From NCBI RefSeq assembly GCF_029227915.1, contig NC_079879.1, forward strand, positions 24,568,501-24,632,500: 64,000 bases of DNA, in the 5' to 3' direction. Position numbers and translations under genes: made by a program. Shown here in pieces: positions 49,410 to 61,500 of this stretch. The DNA comes from Hydractinia symbiolongicarpus (taxonomy: Eukaryota > Cnidaria > Hydrozoa > Anthoathecata > Hydractiniidae). Position 1 is the stretch's first letter. The number at the start of each line of letters is the position of its first letter. Below the pieces are notes generated by a model. That model saw only the letters and a program-made list of their open reading frames with translations, searched no databases and was not told the origin of the DNA.

Positions 49410-49473
49410 ACCTCTTCCCTAGGACATGATATAAAAATATAAAAAGTCTAACAAGTCCTGGGGACGAGGTTGA
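49410..49473. mobile_element. 64-bp MITE, AACCTCGTCC family
   Basis: CAACCTCTTCCCTAGGAC and GTCCTGGGGACGAGGTTG form imperfect inverted ends around an AT-rich core. A more diverged relative lies at 49115-49190 (ending AGCCCTGGGTACAAGGTTGG). Confidence 0.6.
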
Positions 49474-50302
49474 AATTAAAACAGTTTAAATCATTCTTGT
49501 GTTAGTAGAGTTATTTAAAGTGCTATGAATATAAATCACTCCTTTTTACTGAGAACTCAACATGAGATTGTCTTTAGATTAATAATTGAAGTTTAGCGAA
49601 AATCGAGCTTGCAAGGAGTTGCAAGAAACCTAAACTTTTAAATGCATTGAGGTTGCTTTCTTATGGTCAGAGATCAGAGCAGAGGACTGGGTAGTCGGCG
49701 GGGGTAAAAAAACAAAACAAAAACAAAAAATAAGAAATAGATTCGTGTTTGGGATTTACTGAATTTTTATGCTAACTTTATGTTTTTTTTAGTTCGATAA
49801 AAGTTTTGAAACAGAGCTGTGGTTAAATTTTCTCATATAATAACAGCGGGGTGTCTCTTTGTGTGAGGTATTTTCAATCTTATGATTCACGAAGGGTGAC
49901 GTTATCATATTTTGAAATATTATTGTCATATTAGACCTTCAGATTTTAGCATCTATAGCTACTAATCCACCAAAAGTTGTAAATATGGTTTCCATGTCAC
50001 TCCAAAATAAACGTACTCCCATCGGCCATAAATAATGCAAAAGTATTCATTTTTACTTGAATTACACATCATCTCAATTCGCGGTATGAAAATATTTTGT
50101 GAATATAACTATATTCATGAATTTTTACGAATTGAATAACTCGTTTTCTTTATTAAACATTAACAGGATTGTAGTTCTGTGAATTGTTATAAAGTTTTAA
50201 AATGATAAAGGAATAAAAAAGAGAGATATCATGCGATAAGTTAGTTTCAAAAATACTTTCAGCTTGCGTTAGTTACAGAGGAGAGAACAAAGAGAGGAAA
50301 GC

Positions 50303-52033
50303 ATGACGTTAAATTACAAAGCTGTGCAAATCGAACTTCTCGATGGAAACGATATAACACGTTCGATATATAAACGAACAAAAACGAAAGAAATACTGGA
50401 AAACATTTTTCAACTTCTTAACATCATCGAGAAAGATTATTTCGGGCTATATTACACCCACTTGGAAACTGATGATAGGGTTTGGTTAAAACCAAATTCG
50501 ACAATATGGTCGCAAATCGTTAAATTATTCGATCCGCCGTATCAGTTGTACTTCGGCGTAAAATATTATCCTTATGATCCTTTACTGCTGCAAGAAGATA
50601 TTACTTTGTATATGATGTATTTACAACTGCGAAGAGAAGTGAAGGATGGCAAGGTTGTATGTTCAGAAGTTGAACGAGCTGAGATGTTATCATACATTTT
50701 GCAGGCGGAAGGAGGTAAATCATAATTCTAAAATCTGTAGATATCAAACCTCTTTCCCAGACCTTTTTTGCTTTTTCTCGATCGACACAAACACCTAGGA
50801 ATAAGGTTGGCTTTTCGCCTTTTTAATATCGCTTTTCTATATGTTAATAAGCCAGAACGCTGGGAAAAATGGTGGTATATGATGGGGAGAAAGGACTGTT
50901 AACGAAACTGTATTTTTGCGTGTTTTAGGAGACCATGGTGAAAAATACATCCACAAACATCGAAACTTTTTCGTCAACTTACAACGCAGCTCGCCTGATT
51001 TAGAAAATGCTGTTTTACAGGTATGTTTAGAGGAAGTGATAGCAAATTCTCTTCACTGTTGACCTTCTTTTGTTATATCTCTATGCAGCTGATGACCTTA
51101 CGAAAGCAATCTTGATCTGAAGCTATTCACTTTCTAACGATGTTGTATTTTTTAGTCAAAAATAACACCAGATAAAACACGATAACTAATAATGAAAATT
51201 CACATATTCCGAATAATATTAATAATGTTGGGCAAGGATGAAATGCCCTCCAAATATATGTCAGTTGTATGTATGCATCTTTTAATTCATAGAATTACAA
51301 GGAGCTAAAGGGTACTGATCCCGCCACCTGCGAAATGAAGGTCATGGAAAAAGCTCTCACAGTTACATATTACGATCAAGAGGTATACCATGTCCGTTCT
51401 GAAGCTCAACCCGGTTTAAGACGGCTTACACTAACGCTTGGTCCGATTGGTATCGGAATATATCAAAACACGACAAAGTTGGATATCTTTGGTTGGATGG
51501 AAATTTGGAATGTCGGGTATATCAACCACACGTTTTGGTTTCGTATCGTAAGGGATGGAGAGAAAAGTAAACATAAATTTCACTTTGAGAACAGTAAAGT
51601 TTGCGAGCATGTTTGGAAAGCTTTTCGAAACTTCTTTCAGTTTTACATTCAAGACAAAAAAGTAGACCCCAGGCTACTATGGGGCAGAGTGCCACCACGG
51701 TTTGAGCGAGTTACTCTGTTCACAGAACAAAAAGCAACCCCACTCAAACAGATCGTGGCGCCTAAGATATCCCAAGATAACATATCTGGGTTGACTCCTG
51801 ATCCTATTGGAAACAGTAATAAAATTTTACAGGATCACTATCGAGTGAAACATGAGAAAACGCAACAACTCTCCACCCCAGATAAAAAGCTGACGGGTAG
51901 TGGGAAGCTTCGATCAGAGAAAGGGAGTCGGAGTTTAGAACATATCTTTGACAATTCTGAAAAGTCTAAAAATGTTTTTCTGGTGTCTGGACATACAGAG
52001 AATACTGTTGAAAGCATCACAACGCCCGTGTGA
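50303..52033 (+). CDS. FERM-domain protein (3 exons)
   Basis: FERM proteins link membrane proteins or lipids to the cortical cytoskeleton. Exons 50303-50714, 50929-51020 and 51293-52033 join in frame (1245 bases, 414 residues). Residues 1-90 look like the F1 ubiquitin-like lobe (YFGLYYTHLETDDRVWL, then YQLYFGVKYYPYDP). About 95-205 is the helical F2 lobe (LYMMYLQLRREVKDGKV). Residues 205-300 are the PH-like F3 lobe, with LGPIGIGIYQN, FGWMEIWNVGYINHTFWFRI and a final helix CEHVWKAFRNFFQFY. The C-terminal 110 residues are polar and unstructured. The frame is most like the FRMD/band 4.1 group, but conservation is too low for me to name an orthologue. No FERM-adjacent or phosphatase domain follows. 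Confidence 0.85.
50747..50808. mobile_element. diverged MITE in FERM gene intron 1
   Basis: CAAACCTCTTTCCCAGACC and ACCTAGGAATAAGGTTGG are weakly matching inverted ends of the AACCTCGTCC family; degenerate copy. Confidence 0.4.
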
Positions 52034-53199
52034 GATTAGAAAGTACCTACTGTTAGAGGGCGGAAAGGCGTAAATATTTCTACATGTAGTATAAATTTCC
52101 AATTAGATAAACAAATACACAAAAGTTTTTAGAGTTTTTAAGAATGCGCAGTGTTTATTTACTTCTTTGACAAAATTCTTATTAAGAAAGCATAGGAACA
52201 AGGAAACGCGTGAATGAATTTATGCGCCATTATTATCCACTCGGCCGAGGCCTTTTCGAATATCACAAGCTCGACTGAATAATCAGTGGTATCCATTTCC
52301 ATCTCCTCCAATATATCTGTTAAATAGAAATTGGACCAGGCGAGAAAATTTTTTATTTTTGAAAGAAAAAAACAAAATATTAGACACCTAGCAACAGCCA
52401 GTTAAATTGAAAATTTAAGTTCTCACTTTCTCAAGTTTCCTGAAAGAATATAAAACACTATAAAAATATATAAACATCTCAAAGAATATATTTTTCTAAA
52501 AATGAATATATTTTTCTAAAAATACTAAAATAACAAGAGATCATTTATGCAATGTTAGCAACAATAAATTGTGGCTCAAGTTCCTCTCCTTTACAGGCAC
52601 GTCCAAATTCACATGTTAGCTTGTTCAACTAGGCCAATTGTTTATTAAAATCAAATCAAAATCTGTTTTAATCATGTTTGTCGAACGAAACTTGAAATGG
52701 AGCAACGTTTTCTGTCTCTTTTAGAACAAAATTTCCAGGAAATCTATATTATTTTTTGCTCTTTTTTATTTACTTACTAAGGGCTTGGATGCTACATGGC
52801 AGTTGCTTCAAATTTTCTTATGTAGAAAAAAAATTGTATTATTATTCAGAGAATTTGGACCAAAATATATTCATCATTTACTATCTGTAAAAATTTATGA
52901 GCTTGAGCTTGCCAATCAGAAATGAAGCAATAACAAGAAGCCCTGGGGGCTCTAAGAATTTCCGCGCGCTACCAAAATATTTGATGAAAACCTGCTAATT
53001 GGTTGTGTTATTGTGCCAAACATTCGAAGGAGTTTGGTGCATGAACCTCGGAAGATAAAGCACACCAGTGACATTATATCTTACAACAAACGCAAACAAA
53101 ACGAAACGTGTCATAATAAACTCACATTTTGAAAGAAATTGCTAACAAAAAATACAGCCTATCTCATGGTTGAAGGTTTTGCGATTGAAACGTTTATGG
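52034..53199. other. FERM 3' region and spacer
   Basis: Non-coding. A 20-bp tandem duplication GAATATATTTTTCTAAAAAT occurs near 52484-52523. Nothing else is seen. Confidence 0.5.
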
Positions 53200-53835
53200 T
53201 CTTAAACGGCATTAGTTGACAAAAAATCAAAATTTTGATGTGACCATCATTTTCAGCATGCTTTTTTTATTAACTGTGGCAATTTTTGTCGAAAATAAAG
53301 CAGTTTTAATTTTTGGACCAATTTTGGCCTAAAATGGCATTTAGGTGACAAAATCAAAATTTTGATGTCAACATTATGTTCAGCATACTTTTTTTGTTAA
53401 CTTTGCCAATTTTTGTTGAAAATGAAGTAGTTTTAATTTTTGGACAAATTTTGGCCTAAAATGACATTTAAGGTGGCAAAAAACCAAAATTTTGATGTCA
53501 CCATCATGTTTACCATACTTTTTTGTTAATTGTGCCAAAATTTGTCAAAAATAAAGTAGTTTTAATTTTTGCACCAATTTTGGCCTAAAATGACATTTAG
53601 GTAACAAGAAATCAAAATTTTTATATCACCATCATGTTCAGCATTCTTTATTTGTTTACTGTGCCAAATTTTGTTAAAAATAAAGTAGTTTTAATTTTTG
53701 GACCAATTTTGGTCTGAAATGACATTTAGGTAAAAGAAATCAAAATTTTGATGTCACCATCATGTTCAGCATACTTTATTTGTTACCTGTGCCAAATTTT
53801 GTCGAAAACAAATACCAATTTTGGCCTGAAACGTC
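53200..53835. repeat. 128-bp minisatellite, about five copies
   Basis: The phrase TCAAAATTTTGATGT or close variants recurs at 53227, 53354, 53484, 53612 and 53740, each followed by CACCATCATGTTCAGCATAC and TTTTAATTTTTGGACC boxes. The period is 127-130 bp. Copies differ by several per cent each, so the array is not young. Confidence 0.9.
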
Positions 53836-54526
53836 AATACGAGACTTCCCAGTAGTTAAGGAGCTTGGGTACGAAGTTTACATCTGTGACGGAGGAACGT
53901 GAAATCCCAGGGTCGATTTTTTCTCAAAAAATGCTCCGAAAGAAAAAAACGACGGTTTTAAAGAATTTCCTACGCCTTCGGGCGCGGAAATTCAAAGAAA
54001 CACAGATTTTTCAACACAATGAAAAATTTGTGAAATTTGAAACTTTATATACTGTGCATTATTTATCAAACAGCAGGTAAATATAGTTTTTGAAATAGTA
54101 TTTCGAAGAACTCTTAATTAAGAAAACGCCATCTGATGAAATATTAACTTTTATCGTTACATTATATATATTAAAATTTGATAAAAAATTATGCTGACGT
54201 TACTGTCACTTAAATACACACAAGTAACATTCTCGGAAACACACACCAACAATACAATTCAAGCTTACAAGCTAAGCTGGAATTCCACTTAAAACAAAAA
54301 CGGATCGGAATAGAACAAAAAACAACTTCAATTGATTAGCTATTTTGCTAATTGCTGAGACGTTACACCATGTAGCCGAGGGTTATAAAGCTAAGTGAGA
54401 TCTTTGTCAAATAAAGACTAAGTGACACCAAACTGAAACGACATGCGAATGTGTTTTAAAAAGGGTTAGCGCCGATTATATTCGCGGTATAAGTAATTTA
54501 TGAAAACAAAATCATAATGAAATACT
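53836..54526. other. spacer between convergent FERM and NPRL3 genes
   Basis: A frame at 53865-54080 shows no family features. The right part should contain the NPRL3 3' UTR. Nothing else is seen. Confidence 0.5.
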
Positions 54527-56605
54527 TCACACCATTCTGCTTGTAGCAGCGTCTTCGTGTTGAACAGTTATCAACATGGTTCGGAATTTGTCGATCAAAA
54601 TTAAAAGTTTGGAGCGGGGTACGTTTTCATAATACATGATGTCTTCCAAATGGTGATCACCACGAAAATATTTCGACATGTTCAAAAAGAAACTTAAATC
54701 TTCTTTGTCTACCATGTTCTGCATTTTAATCAAACTCTTCTTCTCAGCGTACGAAAACTTATCAAAGATTCTCCGTTCGATTGGCTTTAAGCTCAATGTT
54801 TCATCGAACAAAAAGCTTTCATCCATGCCTTCTTCTGCGGTGGAGACCTCTGGCATGATCCAGACATATGTGTGAAGCTGTTTCAACAACCGACGTTTTA
54901 GCAACCAAGTAACAATCTGTGCTTGCTCTAACTGTTGCTGACTATTGTATAATGGATTTCTATATTCTCCCAACGTAGTGGGAAACGAAAACCGCGCCAA
55001 AATGTTATGCAACGATTGCTTTGGAAAAGAACGGACGAACTCTTCCGCATGTTTGCTATCGATTTCAGTGGATGCATTTTCGGAAATGACGTATACATTG
55101 CTTTCAGCCAGTGGATATATAACTGTACATCGGCCCCAGTACACCAAATGCGCCACTATTTGAAATATTTGAGGCAAGGAAATATCTGCGTCCTGGCATA
55201 ATGTTTGAAAGTTTTTGATATGATTGGAAAGTTTGATCAAACGTAACAACATTGGTGATGCATCATGGGGGAGCAGTTTCATCAAGTTCTCTTGCTCTCG
55301 CTCACCTTCGTCCGTAAGGAGTAAAGTATGGTACGGTTTTATGCGGTTGATGTATTTACTGAACTTCTCCGCGTTGATCATTGTTTTGCTACCGCTTAAT
55401 CTGTGAATTTTATGAGGAAGACAATAATTTAAATTCAACCAACCGTTTACAGCAATTTTTACTATCCCCGTTTGGCACATCGAGTCAAATATGGCAGCAA
55501 TATCTTGGGCAAGTTTACATTTCTTTAGAATCATCTCGTGCGGGTTTTGATCGTCTTCCGGCAATTTTTCAGCGTTGTCTCGCTCAGAAACCATAATTTC
55601 TCTTTGAGCGCTTAAATATCGGCATCTAAGCGAGTCAAAATAAAACACAAATATATTATTATCAAAGGAATTCATGTGAGTGCGGATTTGCTAACCCCAC
55701 CCTTAAAGTTGGTAAAACAGTATGAAAATGCAAATATTACATAAAATTTCATCAACAGACAGCAAACAAAGATTATAATCAACGGACATTACTATACCTC
55801 AAAAGTATCTAAAAAATTGCGCTAAATAAATTACTTAGCAAAAACTGAGTTTGATTGTTAAGAAAGGTTTGTGTATAATTTGCACATCAGGATAGCTAAA
55901 ACCAAACCAAGTACAATTAAAATTTGAAAATCTCGATATCCAGTAAAACAATTTCTAGCTTTCTGCTATACGGGCTTTATAAAATGCTAGCACATACCTT
56001 CACGACAATTTTTTTCCTAACATACACTTTATAACATCGTTCATTTTTAACTAATTTTACCTTTTCTCTTCGTGACGTAACGCTTTCCCAAGCATTTTAC
56101 TCACATTCTGGTAATGATTGATCATTCGCGCACTTGTGTTACCGTGGACAACCAGTACTACATGTACCATTTTGATCATCACGTGCTCTAACAAACTGCT
56201 CTCATCAGTTATCAAACAATCTTCGAATCCGCTATCGTCGTCATGTGTAACCAACACAGGGAAACCCACAAATTTGATATGATCTATTTTTAATTCGAAT
56301 TTATCATCACAAAGGGTGAGTTTTGGCGCCAACATGTTTGCTAGTAAAGCATCTTCGAAACCGAACAGCTCTCCGTTTTGGAGGAAATTATTCTGAGTTG
56401 ATTTCTCTGTGTCATCACTGTCAATTAATTTGTAAGGATTGTTAAAAGATGCCGACAAATCTTCCGTGATCACGTAATTCTTGACTGGTGATGGTTGATG
56501 GGCGTTACCTGACGGATTTTGAAATGGATAACGAAACAACAACCGCTGACCACGACTACCTGACGTGATGAGAATGATGTTGACTGGATCATTTTCATTG
56601 ACCAT
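54527..56605 (-). CDS. NPRL3: NPRL3, GATOR1 complex subunit (2 exons)
   Basis: NPRL3 with NPRL2 and DEPDC5 forms GATOR1, the GTPase-activating complex for RagA/B that shuts off mTORC1 at the lysosome when amino acids are scarce. Exon 1 is 56061-56605 (ATG at 56605) and exon 2 is 54527-55625; 1644 bases in frame, 547 residues. The N-terminal longin domain opens with NIILITSGSRGQRLLFRYPF and contains DDKFELKIDHIKFVGFPVL, as in other NPRL3 proteins. The joint reads HEEKRCRYLSAQREI. Exon 2 has NGWLNLNYCLPHKIH, RIKPYHTLLL, a DADISLPQIFQIVAHLVYWG stretch, RNPLY and LKRRLLKQLHTYVW, and ends near KYFRGDHHLEDIMYYENVPR and FRTMLITVQHED. It is close to the vertebrate length, with a shorter Ser-rich linker. 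Confidence 0.97.
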
Positions 56606-57387
56606 TTTGAACTAAAAATACATAAAAACCTGACTAAATTAGGAAAATAAATAATCTTCACTTCTGTAGTCAGTTATAATAAATTGACACAACACGAATA
56701 ACACAGAAATTATAAAAGAAAAAAGTCACGAAAGATTGTAAACAGTGGAGGACCGACAACAAACTGCCTTGTAGTATGTATTTTTCCAAACTATTTTCTT
56801 TCTTTTGACTAAAACATCAGCTCGGTATTAAAAAATAGCTTGAAAGGCCCATATTATAACACTTAAAATCAGAATAACTTCTATGATTTATAACAATACA
56901 TGAAAAGGTTGTCTAAAAATAGGTATAAAACACCGTTATTTTGTCTTGTCGGTGAAAATGATGCCTCTGCCACAGTGATCTAGAAGAAAGACACTTGGTC
57001 GTGGATGTTAACAAAACATATTTATTTTTACAACAACCAAACAAAAATACATACCGTAATGCATCGATTACACGCCGGGGGCGTTTATAAAATATTTTAA
57101 TATTTAGGGGGGGGGGGGGGGGGGGGGGCGTTTAATCAAGGGGGGAGTTTATAAGATGCATTACGGTACGTAAGTTTTTACTTTTTACAAAAAAATAAAT
57201 TATTGGTAATAATCTTACAATATACGTAGTATAATAAAAAAAATTGATTAATGTGGTATAATATTTAATAATTCTGTATATTTTTATAATTTAATAATAA
57301 TTATTAGCTGTAGTACTTAGCTATGGTAAGGACCTTGATAAAAAATTTAAAATCTGTTTGCATCCAAGCCTGTGTTTCAAGACAACA
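56606..57387. other. spacer between NPRL3 and V-ATPase G
   Basis: Under 0.8 kb between the NPRL3 start and the V-ATPase G stop, both on minus. It must hold the NPRL3 promoter and the V-ATPase G 3' UTR and carries a small MITE (57052-57168). Confidence 0.6.
57052..57168. mobile_element. 117-bp MITE with CCGTAATGCATC ends and poly-G
   Basis: TACCGTAATGCATC at the left and GATGCATTACGGTA at the right are perfect inverted ends; TA at each border fits a TA target duplication as in Tc1/mariner elements. Inside is a run of 22 G at 57107-57128. Confidence 0.75.
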
Positions 57388-57735
57388 TTAAAGTCGAAAG
57401 TTTTCATGTAACTCTGGCGAAATATCGTACACTAGATTTATCATGCGAGAAATCACCACATCTTTATTTTCCTCAATCTGTTCAGACATCTCCATCAATT
57501 TTTGAGACGTACTCTCCGTAATATTCTTTTGAAAATCATCTCTCCCTAATTCGCTAGCTTGTTTCTCCTTAAATTTTTCTTCACATTCGTCGCGAAACTT
57601 TTCAATTTCAGTGACTGCTTCTTCTTTCGCTTGCTTCAATCTTCTTGTTTTGTTTTTTCGCGCATGCGCGACCACGTCAGCGGCTTTTTTCTCGGCGTTT
57701 AGTAGCCGTTGAATACCCTGTGATTTCTGCGCCAT
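57388..57735 (-). CDS. ATP6V1G: V-type proton ATPase subunit G (single exon)
   Basis: Subunit G pairs with subunit E in the peripheral stalk of the V1 sector of the vacuolar proton pump, which acidifies lysosomes and endosomes. The intronless 115-codon frame opens MAQKSQGIQRLLNAEKKAAD and continues KNKTRRLKQAKEEAVTEIEK, the conserved amphipathic helix of the family. It ends in VYDISPELHENFRL, matching the conserved C-terminal IxPExHxNYR motif. Length equals the usual 115-118 residues. ATG at 57735 is the family start. It lies 0.8 kb upstream of NPRL3 on the same strand and about 0.85 kb downstream of the TMEM181 stop. Confidence 0.97.
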   Translation of the reverse strand: MAQKSQGIQRLLNAEKKAADVVAHARKNKTRRLKQAKEEAVTEIEKFRDECEEKFKEKQASELGRDDFQKNITESTSQKLMEMSEQIEENKDVVISRMINLVYDISPELHENFRL

Positions 57736-58592
57736 GATAGAATTAATTGTTTACAATCTAAAAACAAAATGGCGGAATATAATAAATTGGCATTTAACTA
57801 GATAAAAACTTTACGAAAGACTAATTTAAGTAAAAATCAAAGAAATTCTACAAATATTTAAACGCAACATTGTATAGGGCGAATACTTTTAGTTAAAAAA
57901 ATAATTTAATGTAGAAAAAGTTTCTTAAAAATATGGGACAAAAAGAATGATTTTTAGTAATTAGAACGTTAAAGGGCGCAAACAAATAATGTAGACTCTA
58001 AATTAAAAATCTCATTCCCAGCATGCACAATATTGGGAAGGTTATAGCAAAAAAATCTAAGATACGACCATTGCAGTTTGACTAACAAAAAATTCGAGTG
58101 AAGTCGAGTTCCCGTATAAGTTATAAACATTTTCTTGATATAAAGTTTCGGTCTACAATTAAGTCACTAAATTCTACAAAAAATATTCAACGTATAAGAA
58201 TAATTATCCAAAACATTTACGTTTTTTAAAAATTTTGTTTTAAAATTATATGACTAGTCAAAACTTGGGACCATTCTACCCTTCTAACATCATTTAAAGA
58301 GGAAGTCTCTGACTATACAAAAATACCTCCAACGCGCATGCACGAACGTCCATTGCGCATGCACGGACTATCATAGCATTGATAAGCTTTTCGGAAATAT
58401 TTCTTTACAAAAAGACGCAAGTTAACATTCAACAACGAGAAAAAATTCTATGAATTATAATTATATACATCAGGTAGCAGACATCGGATATGATAAATCT
58501 TCTGTCTTTAAAATTATCGAAAAGAATAAATAACAATGCCGTAAAATTCAATAAATAAATAAATAGATTTCAAAATTGAGAATGTTCGTATT
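57736..58592. other. spacer between V-ATPase G and TMEM181
   Basis: Should contain the V-ATPase G promoter and the TMEM181 3' UTR. AT-rich, with a near-duplicate ACGCGCATGCACGAACG / TTGCGCATGCACGGAC at 58332-58367. No gene is seen. Confidence 0.55.
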
Positions 58593-61500
58593 TCACCCGT
58601 GTACACTCTCCTCGTCCGTTATGTACTCCTCCACAGCGCTAATTCGTTTCTTTAAATTTCTTCTAAATTAATAAAAAATCAGGAACAATTAAAAATATAA
58701 GATTGAAAATGCGTGAAGAATCTTAATTATGCTCTGTGAAAGGATTAATATCTTGACATTGCTGCGGTTAAAAGTAGAGTTTTGAAAATCCGCCCAAGTA
58801 GAATGCATTGCCAACAAAAAAACGTTTTAAGGACTTAAGTTCTCTCGTGAAAACTACTCGTCCAAAGGATGCGATCAACCTGTTTAGACTTTAATAACAA
58901 AGTTTACATTTTATTTTATTTTTCAAAGTAAATATACTCTTAAAGTTTGTTCCCAAAAACTATGAAGAAGCTGGCCTTTTGCGAAAGTTATTCCTAAAAT
59001 TTATAAGTTATGATCAACGCGAAAGCTAAAGTGGGAACTGCTGTATGATTTGACATTTTTTGTCACGTGGCATAGAAATATCCTTTAACTGGTGAGGAGA
59101 GGAGGTATAGAGGTTTTGGCTTAATAGAAGATAATCGAAAAACTATAATCCTCAGTATGTTTACCTTTGAAACATCACATCTTCGTCTGAATCTCCAAGC
59201 ATAGAAAATTTTGAGGGAACACTTTTAATAGTCGCATCTAAACACAAAAACTCCTTTTTTAGCCACAGTCGACACATCAAGGAGTGGGACCTCAAAATGA
59301 CAGAATTAATTAAGTAATTAAGCCGGCAAAATTACTGTCAAACCCATATAGATGCTCTCCGAAAAGCGGACCTTAATGAAAAAAACAACTAATTTACGGA
59401 CAGTTTTTTCCTTGTATGAAATGAACTTTGATGCATAAAATTCTCTTTCATTGCCGATCAGAGACGAAATACGAACGTACTCCAAACGTTTGGTTTTTAC
59501 ATGTCTTTATCACTATTTTACTAAACAACTTTCTCATTCACTCGCCCTAAACTAACGTAATTTGACCACGGCTTCTAGCAAGCCGTTTCCTGTCGAACTG
59601 TAGGAAGAAAACAAGATTCTCCAAATAGCAGACACGTCTAATTAGCAGACGAAAAATGATTTCAGCAAAGGTGTCTGCGAATTACAGTGTTAACTGTATT
59701 TAAATTACCACACGCCAAACACTGAGAAAATACACTGGCAAAATCACAGTCAAGTCAATATAAATGCTCTCGCAGACCTAAAAAAACCTTAATTCCCGAC
59801 AGTTTGTCATTGCACGAAAGGAACAATTTGGATAGTCGCATTAAATACATGACGTTTTTTTTGTGGCTACAGTGGACAAAAACACTACAAAAACAAAAGT
59901 TCTCGTTAAACATCAAACAATGTCAAACGCAAACCTTGAATAGCTCTTGGAGATGGTGAGTAAACATACGCCATGGTGTACAAATACAAGTTAAACAAAC
60001 CATAAAAAGCTAAAAATTCAGCAGGTGTGAAAAGTTAAGAAAATAAAAATTCGATTGAACAATCTGAGTCAATTTATGCAGTTTTCTCAACAAGGTCACA
60101 AACCTATGAATAAGTAACAACGTTTCTTATACACATGCGTTGATGGTTTGATAGAATGTTAGAGAAGCTTGCTTGGTTTGCATATGTTGAAAAGATATAA
60201 TTTTGATAGCTGGATGTTACATCCATGACGAAATTTTCTTGCAAAACTGCGCCCCCAAAACGAGTAAATATAGCAACCAAACTAAAAATCAAAGATTAAC
60301 ATATGAAAACATGATGACAGACGATTTATATACAAATAAAGTGACTCAGTAACAACATTTATTGGACGTCAATTAAAAAGTCGATTATGAAAATTAATTT
60401 ACCTGATCAAGACGACGATAAACATCAATATCGTCAAAAATTTGATTCGCACATCTACAAAAACGAATGGCATGAACACTTATGTAACAGAGAAGTAATA
60501 GAACTTTCAATCCAATATTTAAAAAAAGAATTGCAAGAAAGAGATTTTTCAAATCAACAAAACTATACTTTGTCAGTCAGAACATAAAAAATATCCATGG
60601 TCGGGTTTACTAAATCAAGGGGAACCCAAATAAAAATCTATGGCACGCTAGTCAGTAGTTCTTTTACTGTACGACCGAATGATTCTTAGAGAGAGTAATT
60701 TAGCATTCGAATCCTATCAATAATTGACCTGCAAGTTTGACCTGCACATTTCATCAATGACAAGAATAAACAAACTCACCAAAATATGGCATGTTTTTTA
60801 ATTCTTGAAATGCTTGAACGAGTAGAATTAACAGGTAGAGGAGATATATTGCAGCAATGACGAAGAAAAATATCTTTAATCCCTACAACATAAAATATTT
60901 AGGTTGGTAATATAATAAACTAGACGGTGACCCGTGAATAAAACCACAGGTTCGCCCGTCCTTTATATACCGCATTTCGCGTGTCTTGTTACTCCGGTTA
61001 CCATTTTGCGCAGAGAAAGACAAAACGACGGCTAAAATTATAGAGAGACAAGAACTATTTTCAACTATACCATACGAGTTCCGTAATTCCTCTTTTTAGC
61101 CCCCCGGGGGGCTTATTAAATTCTGGAAGTTTCAGATGGGGGGCTTAGAAGGGGGGGCTTAGAAGGGGGGCTTAGAAGGGAGGGGGGGGGCAAAATAAAG
61201 GTAGGGAGCTTAATAAATAATAGAATTTTAAACACACTATCTGTTTTTTCAAATTAATACATAATGTTAACTCTAACAGAAGAAGTTCTATGATGGACTT
61301 GTAGTGCCTGGAACAACACAGCCCGTTGTAAAAAAAAGAACCATAGAGATTTTGCAAACGAAACTTAGGAAGAAAAAATTAAAGCTGCAGCAGAGGGGGC
61401 TGGAGGGGGCTAAATATCTTTTTGAGTCTCTGGAAGGGGGGGCTAAATAAAGGGAGGGGGTTAAAAAGAGGAATTACGGCACTTTGGTTTGGTAACAATG

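Larger units (their letters stand above)
48050..50302. other. WTAP 3' region and spacer with small MITEs
   Basis: No coding evidence. It contains three degenerate members of the AACCTCGTCC family (48774-48867, 49115-49190, 49410-49473). An AGAGGAGAGAACAAAGAGAGG purine run precedes the FERM gene start. Confidence 0.5.
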
